A program made the position numbers and the translations under genes. DNA of 64,000 bases from Balanoglossus misakiensis (lineage: Eukaryota; Hemichordata): contig JBECUI020000027.1 of NCBI GenBank assembly GCA_040954595.2, forward strand, positions 62,001 through 126,000. Direction: 5' to 3'. Shown piece by piece: positions 46,838 through 55,563 of the stretch (position 1 is the stretch's first letter; every line of letters starts with the position of its first letter). Under the pieces are notes generated by a model. The model made no database searches. It saw only the letters and a list, made by a program, of their open reading frames with translations, and had not been told where the DNA came from.

Positions 46838-48286
46838 ATGTATCAGGAATTCGGTTTACTTTTAAGAGGCAAATGGTGGCAGGCTGCAAGTGGTGAGAGT
46901 ATGGAAGTCATCAGCCCTGTTACCGAGGCAAGCATTGGCAGCATTCCCATGGCTGCCGATGTCGATATAGACCTTGCCCTTGATCTGGTAGTGAAGGGGC
47001 AAGCCATTTGGTCGGCTTATTCCGCCTGGGAAAGGGCTAAAATTCTGCATAAGACCGCCAATCTGCTACGTGATGGCCTGGACAAATCCAGCCAAATCAT
47101 GAGCCAGGAAACTGGGAAGCCCCTGGCGGAATCGAGGGCAGAAATCAAGGCCTCCGCCGAGCAGTTTGAATGGTACGGCGAAGAGGCTAAACGGATTTAT
47201 GGGCAGTCCATTCCCGGTCGCAGTAAAGAAGAGAGGATGTATGTGCTCTACCAGCCGGTTGGGCCCTGCCTTGCCCTTTCAGCATGGAATTTCCCCATGC
47301 TTCTGCCCTCACGTAAAATTGCTGCCGCCCTGGCCGCAGGAAACGCAGTGATTGCCCGTCCCTCTTCCGAGGCTCCTGGGTCTTGTTTTGTCATAGGGCA
47401 GGCCTTGCTGGATGCCGGACTGCCTAAAGAGACCATAACAATTCTTACTGGACCCGCCGAGCCCATGATCGAGAAACTCATACTGGCACCACAGATCCGC
47501 AAAGTTTCCCTAACTGGTTCTGTGCCTGTAGGCCGCAGAGTCATGTCCCTAGCCGCCAAGGGACTTAAAAAGGTGAGTATGGAACTCGGTGGCCATGCCC
47601 CAGTCATCATACACAGCGATTATGATCCCATCCTGGCCGCCGGAAAACTCGCTCCAACCAAGTTCCGCAACTGTGGTCAGGTCTGTATATCGCCGTCGCG
47701 TTTTTATGTTCATGAATCCATAAAGCTAGAATTTGAAAAGGAATTTGCCAGTATTGCCGAAAGTCTGGTCATCGGAGATGGCTTGAGTCCCTTCACAGAG
47801 GTCGGTCCGCTAATTCGAGAAGGTGCCTTGGTTAAAGCTCTTGCCCTCATTAAAGATGCCATCAATCAGGGTGGGCGCCTGCTGACGGGAGGTAATCGTC
47901 CATCCAGACCGGCAAAGGGCTATTTTCTTCAGCCAACGGTTATTACCGATGTGCCTGATAGGGCAAGAATCATGATCGAAGAACCCTTTGCCCCCATAGC
48001 ACCCATCTCTAGTTTCCAGAACGAGAAACAGGTAATGGAGAAAGCCAACGCCACCGGTTTTGGTCTTGCCGCTTATGTATTCACCCATGAAAGCGCTCGG
48101 GCAGAGGCTGCTGTTGAGGCTCTTGAAGCTGGTATGATCGGTATCAATGAAACCCTGTTGGCCACCGCTGAGGCTCCTTTTGGTGGTGTGAAAGACAGCG
48201 GTTTTGGAAGGGAAGGTGGGAGTCTCGGCATTGTAGATTATCTTGTGCCAAAATATGTCCGACATCGATTAGTCAAGCGGTCATAG
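46838..48286 (+). CDS. NAD(P)-dependent aldehyde dehydrogenase
   Basis: 482-residue member of the aldehyde dehydrogenase superfamily, closest in style to succinate or glutarate semialdehyde and glycolaldehyde dehydrogenases. The nucleotide site lies in SAWNFPMLLPSRKIAAALAA and SLTGSVPVGRRV; the general base Glu is in SMELGGHAP and the catalytic Cys in RNCGQVCISPSR. AAGGG precedes the ATG. It probably oxidises the aldehyde made by the upstream ThDP or dehydratase steps. Confidence 0.92.
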   Translation: MYQEFGLLLRGKWWQAASGESMEVISPVTEASIGSIPMAADVDIDLALDLVVKGQAIWSAYSAWERAKILHKTANLLRDGLDKSSQIMSQETGKPLAESRAEIKASAEQFEWYGEEAKRIYGQSIPGRSKEERMYVLYQPVGPCLALSAWNFPMLLPSRKIAAALAAGNAVIARPSSEAPGSCFVIGQALLDAGLPKETITILTGPAEPMIEKLILAPQIRKVSLTGSVPVGRRVMSLAAKGLKKVSMELGGHAPVIIHSDYDPILAAGKLAPTKFRNCGQVCISPSRFYVHESIKLEFEKEFASIAESLVIGDGLSPFTEVGPLIREGALVKALALIKDAINQGGRLLTGGNRPSRPAKGYFLQPTVITDVPDRARIMIEEPFAPIAPISSFQNEKQVMEKANATGFGLAAYVFTHESARAEAAVEALEAGMIGINETLLATAEAPFGGVKDSGFGREGGSLGIVDYLVPKYVRHRLVKRS

Positions 48287-48295
48287 TGAGCGATT

Positions 48296-50020
48296 ATGAA
48301 AAAGTACAAAAGTCCTTCTGGATTAAGCGGGGGGCTAACCAATTATGGAGACCGGGACTTTTCTCTTTATTTGAGGCGCAGCTTCGCAAAGTCCATGGGC
48401 TACACTGGGGAAAGTCTCAACAAACCTATTGTTGGCATCTGTTACACAGAAAGTGGATTTAATAATTGTCATCGTCATTTTCCTGAACTGCTTGAGGCGG
48501 TGAAACGAGGGATAAATGCCTCGGGAGCCCTCCCCCTAGTCTTCCCCGTAATTTCTTTGGGAGAGGTTTTTCTGAGTCCCTGCTCGCTTATGTACCGCAA
48601 CTTGATGGCCATGGATACAGAAGAGATGATTCATGCCCAACCCATGGATTCCGTTGTCTTGATGGGAGGCTGTGACAAAACCGTTCCAGCCCTACTGATG
48701 GGAGCTATCTCGGCTGGGAAACCAGCGGTTTTGCTGGTAGCTGGTCCCATGATGACTGGTCGATACCGGGGGCAAAAACTGGGTGCCTGTACGGATTGTC
48801 GTCGTTTCTGGGGCCAGTACCGAAGTGGAGACTTAGACAAGACAGAGATATCCAAAATCGAGGACCACCTGGCCGTGACTGCAGGTACCTGTGCCGTCAT
48901 GGGCACAGCAAGCACCATGGCCCTGATGGCCGAAACTCTCGGTATGATGCTGCCGAATTCTTCAACCATACCAGCAGTGCATGCCGGTCGTTTACGTGTA
49001 GCCGAACAAAGCGGCATCCTCGCCGCCCGTATGGCTTTTCAAGGAGGTCCCGTCCCGGCCGACATTATCACAGCAGCCTCGCTGCGCAATGCTCTTAAGG
49101 TCCTGCTGGCCGTTTCGGGTTCTACCAATGCCATTCTGCACTTGGCGGCCATTGCCGGCCGTCTTGGTCTTGACATCGACTATAATGAATTCAACCGATT
49201 TTCTGACAGCATACCGACCCTAGCTAATCTTAAGCCAACCGGGGAAGCCTATATGGAAGACTTTCACCACGCAGGAGGACTGGGGGCCATCCTGCATGAA
49301 CTTGCCGGACATCTTGAAACCGAGGTCTTGGATCTCAACTTGACACGGCTTTCTGCACGACTGAGTGAGGCCTCGAGAGCAGCGATAGGAAGGGACATTA
49401 TCCATGAAATTTCGCCTCAAGGGGGCCTCATTATTCTTAGCGGTTCCCTTGCTCCTCAGGGAGCCATTTTGAAGCGTGCGGCAGCAACGCCGGAACTTCT
49501 GGAACACGAGGGCCGCGCCGTGGTGTTTTCTTCTCTGGAAGATCTGGCCAAAAGGATTGATGAGCCCAGTCTTGATGTAAGGGCTGATGATATTCTGGTT
49601 CTTCAGCACGCCGGGCCGAGCAGTGCCTCCGCCATGCCGGAAGCTGGCTGTCTACCCATCCCCAAAAAATTAGCAAAACGCGGGGTTAAGGATATGGTTC
49701 GTATTTCCGATGCCCGCATGTCTGGAACGGCCTTTGGAACCATAGTGCTTCATGTTACTCCCGAAGCCAACCTGGGCGGCCCCCTGGCCCTTGTCAAAAA
49801 CGGTGATATCATTCGCCTGTCGGCTTCCAGTAAGCGAATAGATCTTTTGGTGAGTGCTGGAGAGATGGAGTCACGCCGGAAAAATCTTCTCCCACGGAAA
49901 CCAGACTACGAGCGTGGGTATAAGCACCTCTACCAAAGCCATGTTCTCCCAGCACCCCTGGGCTGTGATTTTGATTTTCTCAGAGCGAAGGAAAAGCCAG
50001 GAAAGGTTATGGCAAATTAA
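48296..50020 (+). CDS. Dehydratase of the IlvD/EDD family (sugar-acid dehydratase type)
   Basis: 574-residue Fe-S enzyme that dehydrates a diol acid to a 2-keto acid. The three cluster cysteines are visible in SGFNNCHRHFPEL, LMGGCDKTVPALLMG and AGTCAVMGTASTMA. DARMSGTAFGTIVLHVTPEA is the C-terminal substrate region. IlvD of branched-chain synthesis is unlikely, because the gene sits in a catabolic operon and the sequence is like pentonate or aldonate dehydratases (for example arabonate type). Last gene of the operon: IclR, dehydrogenase, ThDP enzyme, aldehyde dehydrogenase, dehydratase. Confidence 0.9.
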   Translation: MKKYKSPSGLSGGLTNYGDRDFSLYLRRSFAKSMGYTGESLNKPIVGICYTESGFNNCHRHFPELLEAVKRGINASGALPLVFPVISLGEVFLSPCSLMYRNLMAMDTEEMIHAQPMDSVVLMGGCDKTVPALLMGAISAGKPAVLLVAGPMMTGRYRGQKLGACTDCRRFWGQYRSGDLDKTEISKIEDHLAVTAGTCAVMGTASTMALMAETLGMMLPNSSTIPAVHAGRLRVAEQSGILAARMAFQGGPVPADIITAASLRNALKVLLAVSGSTNAILHLAAIAGRLGLDIDYNEFNRFSDSIPTLANLKPTGEAYMEDFHHAGGLGAILHELAGHLETEVLDLNLTRLSARLSEASRAAIGRDIIHEISPQGGLIILSGSLAPQGAILKRAAATPELLEHEGRAVVFSSLEDLAKRIDEPSLDVRADDILVLQHAGPSSASAMPEAGCLPIPKKLAKRGVKDMVRISDARMSGTAFGTIVLHVTPEANLGGPLALVKNGDIIRLSASSKRIDLLVSAGEMESRRKNLLPRKPDYERGYKHLYQSHVLPAPLGCDFDFLRAKEKPGKVMAN

Positions 50021-50118
50021 GAGGGCCAGGAGTCACTTTAATAACAAGAAAAAAATTGTCTTGCTATGGTGGTGTGTCACTTGTTTTTGAAAGAAAAGTT
50101 CCTAGCAGCCTGGCCAGA

Positions 50119-50805
50119 CTAGCCCCTGGGAAAGCAACAGATATAAGGCGTAAACTTTGAGGGAATCAGAAAAGAAGAAGTTTCTGATGGGAAACGGCAG
50201 AAGACACCCTCAGCATCTCTCTTGACCACAGACAGACAAACTCCCGGAGTCAAGCTCTTCTCCTCACAAAAAGGAAGCATTCCCTCCAGCAGTTCCCCCT
50301 CCTCTGTAATCCTGACTATTTCAATCTCACCCTTTACAGCCAACGAATCCAGTGGAGGAGCCGACAAAATGTACTCCTCCTGCTCGGAATCCGGCAATGG
50401 ATTACCATGCGGGCAAGTCTGAGGATTCCCTAATCTCTCAGCAAGGTGGTCTGCCAGATCCTGAGAAACCGTATCCTGAAGATTCTCAGCCTCCTGATCA
50501 GACTTGTCCCAAGCATAACCTAGCAGCCTCACCAAGAGATGCTCCAAGAGAAAATGCCTTCTCAGCGTTTCCACCGCGAGCTTCTTTCCCTCATCAGTAA
50601 GAGTAATATCTCCATAGCGGGACTGCATTGCCAAACCAAATTTCTTCAAACGGCCAATAGCCTGAGAAACAGCTGGACGAGAAATTCTCAGACGCTCAGC
50701 CAAGCGATGATTAGGAACAGTACCATACTGCCTCTTGATAAGAAAAATCTGAGCCAAGCACATAGGAGCGGCAGGAAGTCGATTTTTCAATTCAAAGAGG
50801 TTCAT
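50119..50805 (-). CDS. DtxR/MntR-family metal-dependent regulator
   Basis: 228 residues with an N-terminal winged helix (HRLAERLRISRPAVSQAIGRL), the dimerisation/metal domain (ETLRRHFLLEHLLVRLLGYAW, then CPHGNPLP, a hallmark of the family), and a C-terminal FeoA/SH3-like domain. It represses metal-uptake genes when Fe or Mn is bound. No target gene is adjacent. A TATACT hexamer (50819-50814) ends only 8 bases before the ATG and no ribosome site is visible, so the mRNA may be leaderless. Confidence 0.88.
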   Translation of the reverse strand: MNLFELKNRLPAAPMCLAQIFLIKRQYGTVPNHRLAERLRISRPAVSQAIGRLKKFGLAMQSRYGDITLTDEGKKLAVETLRRHFLLEHLLVRLLGYAWDKSDQEAENLQDTVSQDLADHLAERLGNPQTCPHGNPLPDSEQEEYILSAPPLDSLAVKGEIEIVRITEEGELLEGMLPFCEEKSLTPGVCLSVVKRDAEGVFCRFPSETSSFLIPSKFTPYICCFPRG

Positions 50806-51344
50806 AAATCATAAGTATAACAAAAGTAGTTCAAGTCGAACACGAAAAAGTTTTAATATTTTTCAAGAACACTTTATCTATGCTCAATTCTTCAAATCCT
50901 TGGATACTCTGGGAGGGATCCCCAGAAATCCGGGTAACTAAGGACAGTCACCACAATCACCAAGTCAGCCTTTAAAAATCTCCTCTAAACACCGTGCTTA
51001 TCCTAATGAGACCAGAAAACCAAGAAAAAGAGACCCTCTGCCTTACTGAATCCCAGAAGAAGTTTACAGAGGAAACAGCTCCTACGGCTTGTGAATCCAG
51101 GGGAAAGTTCTCAAAAAAACAGGCAATGGCTTCGAAGCTCTCTTCCCTAAAGGGAAAACCTCAAGTAAATTCTTCAGGCCAAATCTCTAAACCATACTCT
51201 ACAAACAATACCTCGAGAAAAACAGCATTACTTGCCACAAGCTAAAACCTTAATATCTTATCTTCCCTATCATATGCTATAAAATACATATAATGGAATA
51301 ATTCAATATTGTCTAAGAAGAAAACAACTGATATCTTAACCTCT
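50806..51344. other. Intergenic region of 540 bases
   Basis: Apart from the promoter of the regulator at its left end, no gene is supported. A plus-strand frame of 83 codons (50994-51245) is lysine- and serine-rich, lacks a ribosome binding site and resembles nothing known. Confidence 0.5.
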
Positions 51345-52484
51345 ATGAAAATATTTGTCCTACCTTCTTGGTACCCTAACTTTTATCATACTTGGGGAAA
51401 TTATTTTCAGAATCACTCACTAGCAGCACAGAAAGCTGGAGTGGAGATAGTAACCGTCTTTCCAGCACATTACTCGCCCAAATGGCTTATCAAACACCCC
51501 GCAATCAAATACGGACATAGTAAAACTTCCCTACAGGGAATACCGGAGTTTCTCTATTATTTGCCTAAAACCCATATTACCCCCTTGGATACACATTTCA
51601 ATATTTCTGCAGGAAAAAAGGTTATTAATCGTGCCATAGCAGAAACAGGCTTACCGGATATTGTTCACCTACAGAGTTTTGGAAACGGCGATCTGGCCAT
51701 ATGGATGCAAGAAAAATTTTCAATCCCCTTTGTTCTTACAGAACACTTCTCTGGTTTTATCTGCGACAAGGTGCATGGTAGAAAAATGGAATTAGCGCAA
51801 AGGGTTTTTTCAAAAAGTTCCAGCAATACTGCCGTCAGCACTTCCTTTGCACGGCTACTACAGAACAAATTTAACCGCTCATGCTCCGTCATTCCTAACA
51901 CTGTAGATACCAATATCTTCCAGCCTACTGCTAACAAGGAAACAGAAGGCATACATTTTATTGCTATAGGCAACCTCTTCCCCGGAAAAAACTACCTTAC
52001 CTTAGTGCAAGCATTCTACCAATTCCAACTGTCCCATCAAAACAGCCACCTTAGCATCATTGGCAGGGGGTCTGAATATAACAAACTTGCTGCTTTGGTT
52101 CATCACCACAAAATAAAACAAAAGGTCTCAATTCTTCGCGAATACCTGCCTCCAAGCTCTATTAGTCGTAAACTCAATCAAAGCACCGCCTTAATAATAT
52201 CCAGCACGATTGAGACCTTTGGAGTAACCGCCATTGAAGCAGGAAGCATAGGCCTGCCGGTATTAACTACAGCTTGCGGTGGACCGGAAGACATTATTAC
52301 CAACCCGAAGCTAGGGATTATTATAGAAAACCATAGTGCTTCTGCACTCGTGCAGGGCATGCACGATATTAGCGAAAAGACATGGGATAGCCAGTATATA
52401 CGACAGCATACAATAGAGACCTATTCCCTGCATGCCGTCGGCAAAAAACTCCGCAGAGTCTTTGAATCTGTACTAAGCTCATAG
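51345..52484 (+). CDS. Glycosyltransferase, GT4 family
   Basis: About 379 residues with the GT-B fold. The N-terminal half begins MKIFVLPSWYPNFYHTWGNY and contains PDIVHLQSFGNG and VLTEHFSGF; the C-terminal half has AIGNLFPGKNYLTLVQAF and the donor-binding E-x7-E motif in IETFGVTAIEAGSIGLPV. It transfers a nucleotide-activated sugar to a lipid, glycan or protein. The ATG at 51345 is preferred over an upstream TTG (51309); neither has a good ribosome site. No other polysaccharide gene is next to it, which is unusual. Confidence 0.85.
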   Translation: MKIFVLPSWYPNFYHTWGNYFQNHSLAAQKAGVEIVTVFPAHYSPKWLIKHPAIKYGHSKTSLQGIPEFLYYLPKTHITPLDTHFNISAGKKVINRAIAETGLPDIVHLQSFGNGDLAIWMQEKFSIPFVLTEHFSGFICDKVHGRKMELAQRVFSKSSSNTAVSTSFARLLQNKFNRSCSVIPNTVDTNIFQPTANKETEGIHFIAIGNLFPGKNYLTLVQAFYQFQLSHQNSHLSIIGRGSEYNKLAALVHHHKIKQKVSILREYLPPSSISRKLNQSTALIISSTIETFGVTAIEAGSIGLPVLTTACGGPEDIITNPKLGIIIENHSASALVQGMHDISEKTWDSQYIRQHTIETYSLHAVGKKLRRVFESVLSS

Positions 52485-53092
52485 GAATTCAAGTTTTGAG
52501 CTGCTCTGCCGCCGAACTTAAAACCCTATGCTGCTATACCAAGCACCGGCAAACTAGGCTGGTCCACAGATGACTGCTGCATCAGCGATCTGGCAGCACC
52601 CTCCCCTAGCACATCATTTCCCTTAGGTACCCAATTCCTGCAAGAAGCCCTCGATACCAGACAGATCCTCACCTGCCAGTAGGCGAATAACATAGCTTGC
52701 TATCATGGTAATATATTGGATCCACAGAGACGGTGAGTTGACTTATCTGTTCTACAGAAGAATATCAAATCCCTGGCAATCAATGCCGGGATATGCCGTC
52801 GTAAAGACAATAAGCAATCAGACAGAAAAGGATAGAACTCCCCTGGAAACCCTAATACCAACCGATGCTTGCTTACACAGAAGAGCAATCGCGGCGGTAG
52901 GAAAAGAGCTGGGAAGTAACAACAGACATTACCGGCATGTTGCGGCTTGGGGGCCTGCCCAAAACATTCTCCGGATTTTCTTCGTAAGGTAAATCCGAGA
53001 TGATCATTCCCTGCGTCTTAGCATCCAGGAACATCTTCAACACATTTCCTGCAACCTGCTTTAAACGGAGAAATATAAATTTCCCATCCTGA
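52485..53092. other. Intergenic region of 600 bases without a supported gene
   Basis: A 95-codon plus-strand frame (52705-52992) lacks a ribosome site and a recognisable product. No repeat of the neighbouring lipoprotein locus extends into this stretch. It may contain decayed sequence. Confidence 0.5.
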
Positions 53093-54403
53093 TTAATTAT
53101 CCAAAATAATCAATTCGAACACATGAAATTGTGGCATATAGTCATCAACAGAGAACCTCCAGGTACCCTCTAGTGACGTTACTATAGTGGGAATTTGTAG
53201 GCAAAAATAGGTATTGGGTCTACTTCCAAAAGCTGTTTCATCTCCCAATACATCAGCATTAACAACTGTACTACCAAAAATACCATATCCATCAGATATG
53301 ACGCTCAGTGTGGGTGTTTCTTGAGTGTAATAAGGGGAAACGTTTTTCGTAGCATAAGTCCTTATTACACCTGGAATGATTATTGTTTGTCCCAAATATG
53401 CTTTAACGTCTCTTCCTATGCTTCCCCAATCCTGAGATTCTGCCAAGGTGGTAGCGATTGATAGGGATTGATCACTTTTGTATTGCGATCCACCCTCATA
53501 TTCTATGCCCATATACAGGTTGTATTCTGTTTCCGGAGTAAGATTTAAAATGGGCATCCATTGAGCTTTGTTTTTTTGCAAATTATACGTTTGCCACAAA
53601 GGGGTAGCTGCCTTTAAAGCCCCTATATCTACGGGAGCTGAGGCAGTTTTGGGCAGGGCAATAGCGTATATAACAGCATTTTGTACATCCACCTGCAGTT
53701 CGGCGTAACCTACCCAGAGGTAAGAACCGGGTTGTGTATGATCGTTCATATCACCAGTAGAAAAAGTTAAAAAAGGAGTATAGCGAAGGCGCAGAATATA
53801 TTCTCCAATAGTTCCGTTTTCGGCAGTAATAACTACGGTTTGGTCTTCTTCCACTACGGCAAAATCCTCTTTCAATAAAGGAATATTGAGTGCTGACAAA
53901 TTTGTTTGTGGTTCCCCGTCCAATGACAGCGTAGCATTTTGGGAGATTTCAAAGGATAGACCCACGACATCAGCCGTGGTGTTATAATCGTAATTGACCT
54001 GAATTGTCCTATTAGAAAATTCAACCACTACAGAAGGATCTAAAGAAGACACACCGGCAATAAGGGCTTCTGTATTCGGAATATAAACTATTTTTAGCGT
54101 GTACTCATTGATCGTTTGTCCGTCTTCGGCAATTACCTTTATGAGAAGGGTTTTACTTGAGGTTAAATCAAAAGTGTATTGATTGTTATCGACGAGTGTT
54201 CCATCTATTTCCAGGCTAGCTCCAGCTGAGATGTCGAACATAAGGGTAGCGTTGTTTATTTCCGTTTCATAGGAACGTGTAAGTGTGATGATTTTCTGAC
54301 CTTCATCAAAATCGACAGCAGTCTGCATTGTTTCGTCGGTCAAACTGACCGTGGAAATGGCTGCTTGGTCCGACTTAGGCAGGTTACAGGAGAAAAGAAC
54401 CAT
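53093..54403 (-). CDS. Lipoprotein A, beta-sandwich repeat protein (divergent member of the tandem family)
   Basis: The frame runs from upstream of the ATG at 54403 to 53093. Before that ATG it encodes KLSFASLVLGIVMVLFSC, a complete lipoprotein signal, so the ATG itself is too far downstream to be the real start. The likely start, ATG 54590 (MKHIHQNGCEVSKN), follows GAGGAAA and is separated by a (TGAG)16 tract that leaves it out of frame (187 bases, remainder 1). The mature part has two cadherin-like or DUF5018-like beta-sandwich units (VIAEDGQTINEYTLKIVY and ITAENGTIGEYILRLRYTPF) and a different C-terminus from B-E. Function unknown; surface adhesin or binding role inferred. Confidence 0.75.
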   Translation of the reverse strand: MVLFSCNLPKSDQAAISTVSLTDETMQTAVDFDEGQKIITLTRSYETEINNATLMFDISAGASLEIDGTLVDNNQYTFDLTSSKTLLIKVIAEDGQTINEYTLKIVYIPNTEALIAGVSSLDPSVVVEFSNRTIQVNYDYNTTADVVGLSFEISQNATLSLDGEPQTNLSALNIPLLKEDFAVVEEDQTVVITAENGTIGEYILRLRYTPFLTFSTGDMNDHTQPGSYLWVGYAELQVDVQNAVIYAIALPKTASAPVDIGALKAATPLWQTYNLQKNKAQWMPILNLTPETEYNLYMGIEYEGGSQYKSDQSLSIATTLAESQDWGSIGRDVKAYLGQTIIIPGVIRTYATKNVSPYYTQETPTLSVISDGYGIFGSTVVNADVLGDETAFGSRPNTYFCLQIPTIVTSLEGTWRFSVDDYMPQFHVFELIILDN

Positions 54404-54485
54404 GACTATTCCGAGAACAAGAGAGGCAAAACTGAGCTTATGCCGGATTAACTTAGATAACGATCTTCGTGCGCGTGGAGGGGGG

Positions 54486-54550
54486 TGAGTGAGTGAGTGA
54501 GTGAGTGAGTGAGTGAGTGAGTGAGTGAGTGAGTGAGTGAGTGAGTGAGT
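54486..54550 (-). repeat. Tetranucleotide tract (TGAG)16 plus T, between leader start and lipoprotein A
   Basis: Read on the minus strand the tract encodes SLTH repeats in whichever frame. It is flanked upstream by a 40-base constant segment from the leader ATG (54590-54551) and downstream by 82 bases before the ATG at 54403. With these lengths the leader frame meets the lipoprotein frame only when the unit number is a multiple of three (15 or 18). Sixteen units therefore means out of phase. Confidence 0.95.
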
Positions 54551-54606
54551 TTTTACTCACTTCACAGCCGTTTTGATGGATATGTTTCATTGCATTTTCC
54601 TCATCT

Positions 54607-54635
54607 TATATAGAATTTATTTCAGGGTAAGCCAA
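54607..54635 (-). promoter_or_regulatory. Promoter of lipoprotein A
   Basis: TTGGCT (54635-54630), 17 bases, TATATA (54612-54607) on the minus strand, close to the start codon at 54590 with GAGGAAA as ribosome site. The same arrangement, base for base or nearly so, precedes genes B, C and D. Confidence 0.65.
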
Positions 54636-54780
54636 GTACCCTTTAACCTTGATAGTTTAACACAGTTATTGCTGCTTATCTACACCCTTTCCTTGTTTGT
54701 CTATTTTTTTGCTTCTAGGGGGGATAGTGCGGAGCTTGGTTTATGGTTCAATCGGCCTAGGATTCCTGAACTTGCCTGAA

Positions 54781-54794
54781 CCTTTTTAAAAAGG
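54781..54794. repeat. 14-bp palindrome in the conserved leader region, copy 1
   Basis: CCTTTTTAAAAAGG recurs at the same place in each module (54781, 57375, 59841, 62638), between the GC-rich array and the promoter of the next gene. It may help end transcription of the preceding gene or act as a protein site. Confidence 0.5.
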
Positions 54795-54864
54795 CAGCAC
54801 CTAAGCGATGTCTTGGGGGAAGCGATTGGTTATTCTTAGTCCGATTCCGCCATCTGGAGGCTGG

Positions 54865-55557
54865 GGCGGGGCCTTAAGGGTTGGCGGGCCCTACCTCCCG
54901 GGCCGCCGGGGGCTAAACCGAGCCACACAGCCCCGGGGACGCCGACTCCCGAAGCGGCACCGGCATCGCTGGACCGAAGCAGGCGGGGCCTTAAAGTTTA
55001 GTGCCCACTACCCTCCGGGCCGCCAGGGGCTAAACCGAACCACACAGCCTCGGGGACGACGCCTCACGAAGCGGCACCAGCATCGCTGGACCGAAGCAGG
55101 CGGGGCCTTAAAGTTTAGTGCCCCAGGGCCTGCCGGGGCTAAACCGAACCACACAGCCTCGGGGAGGCCGCCTCACGAAGCGGCACCGGCATCGCTGGAC
55201 CGACACAGGCGGGGCCTTAAAGTTTAGTGCCCCCGGGCCGCCGGGGCTAAACCGAGCCACACAGCCTCGGGGAGACCGCCTCACGAAGCGGCACCGGCAT
55301 CGCTGGACCGAAGCAGGCGGGGCCTTAAAGTTTCGTGCCCACTACCCTCCGGGCCCGCCGGGGCTAAACCGAAGACCACAGCCTCGGGGACGCCGCCTCA
55401 CGAAGCGACACCAGCATCGCTGGACCGAAGCAGGCGGGGCCTTAAAGTTTAGTGCCCACTACCCTCCGGGCCGCCAGGGGCTAAACCGAACCACACAGCC
55501 TCGGGGAGGCCGCCTCACGAAGCGGCACCGGCATCGCTGGACCGAAGCAGGCGGGGC
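54865..55557. repeat. GC-rich structured repeat array 1, six units (downstream of lipoprotein B)
   Basis: Units of 108-117 bp marked by CATCGCTGG at 54964, 55081, 55190, 55298, 55415 and 55532. Each unit can fold into several short hairpins: GGGGC-GCCCC, CCGAG-CTCGG, often GCCGC-GCGGC, and CCAGC-ATC-GCTGG. The array starts within 10 bases of the stop codon of gene B, so it would form that mRNA's 3' untranslated region. GC content far exceeds that of the surroundings. Confidence 0.9.
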
Positions 55558-55563
55558 TCTTGT

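Noticed and set aside
50994-51245. 83-codon plus-strand frame
   Set aside because: No ribosome binding site, biased composition, no recognisable motif.
52705-52992. 95-codon plus-strand frame
   Set aside because: No start signal and no family resemblance; lies in a region without other coding evidence.
54573-54779. Plus-strand hydrophobic frames (MMDMFHCIFLILYRIYF) recurring in each module
   Set aside because: They are the antisense of the conserved promoter and leader region, have no ribosome binding site and are shifted in module B. Conservation is explained by the opposite strand.
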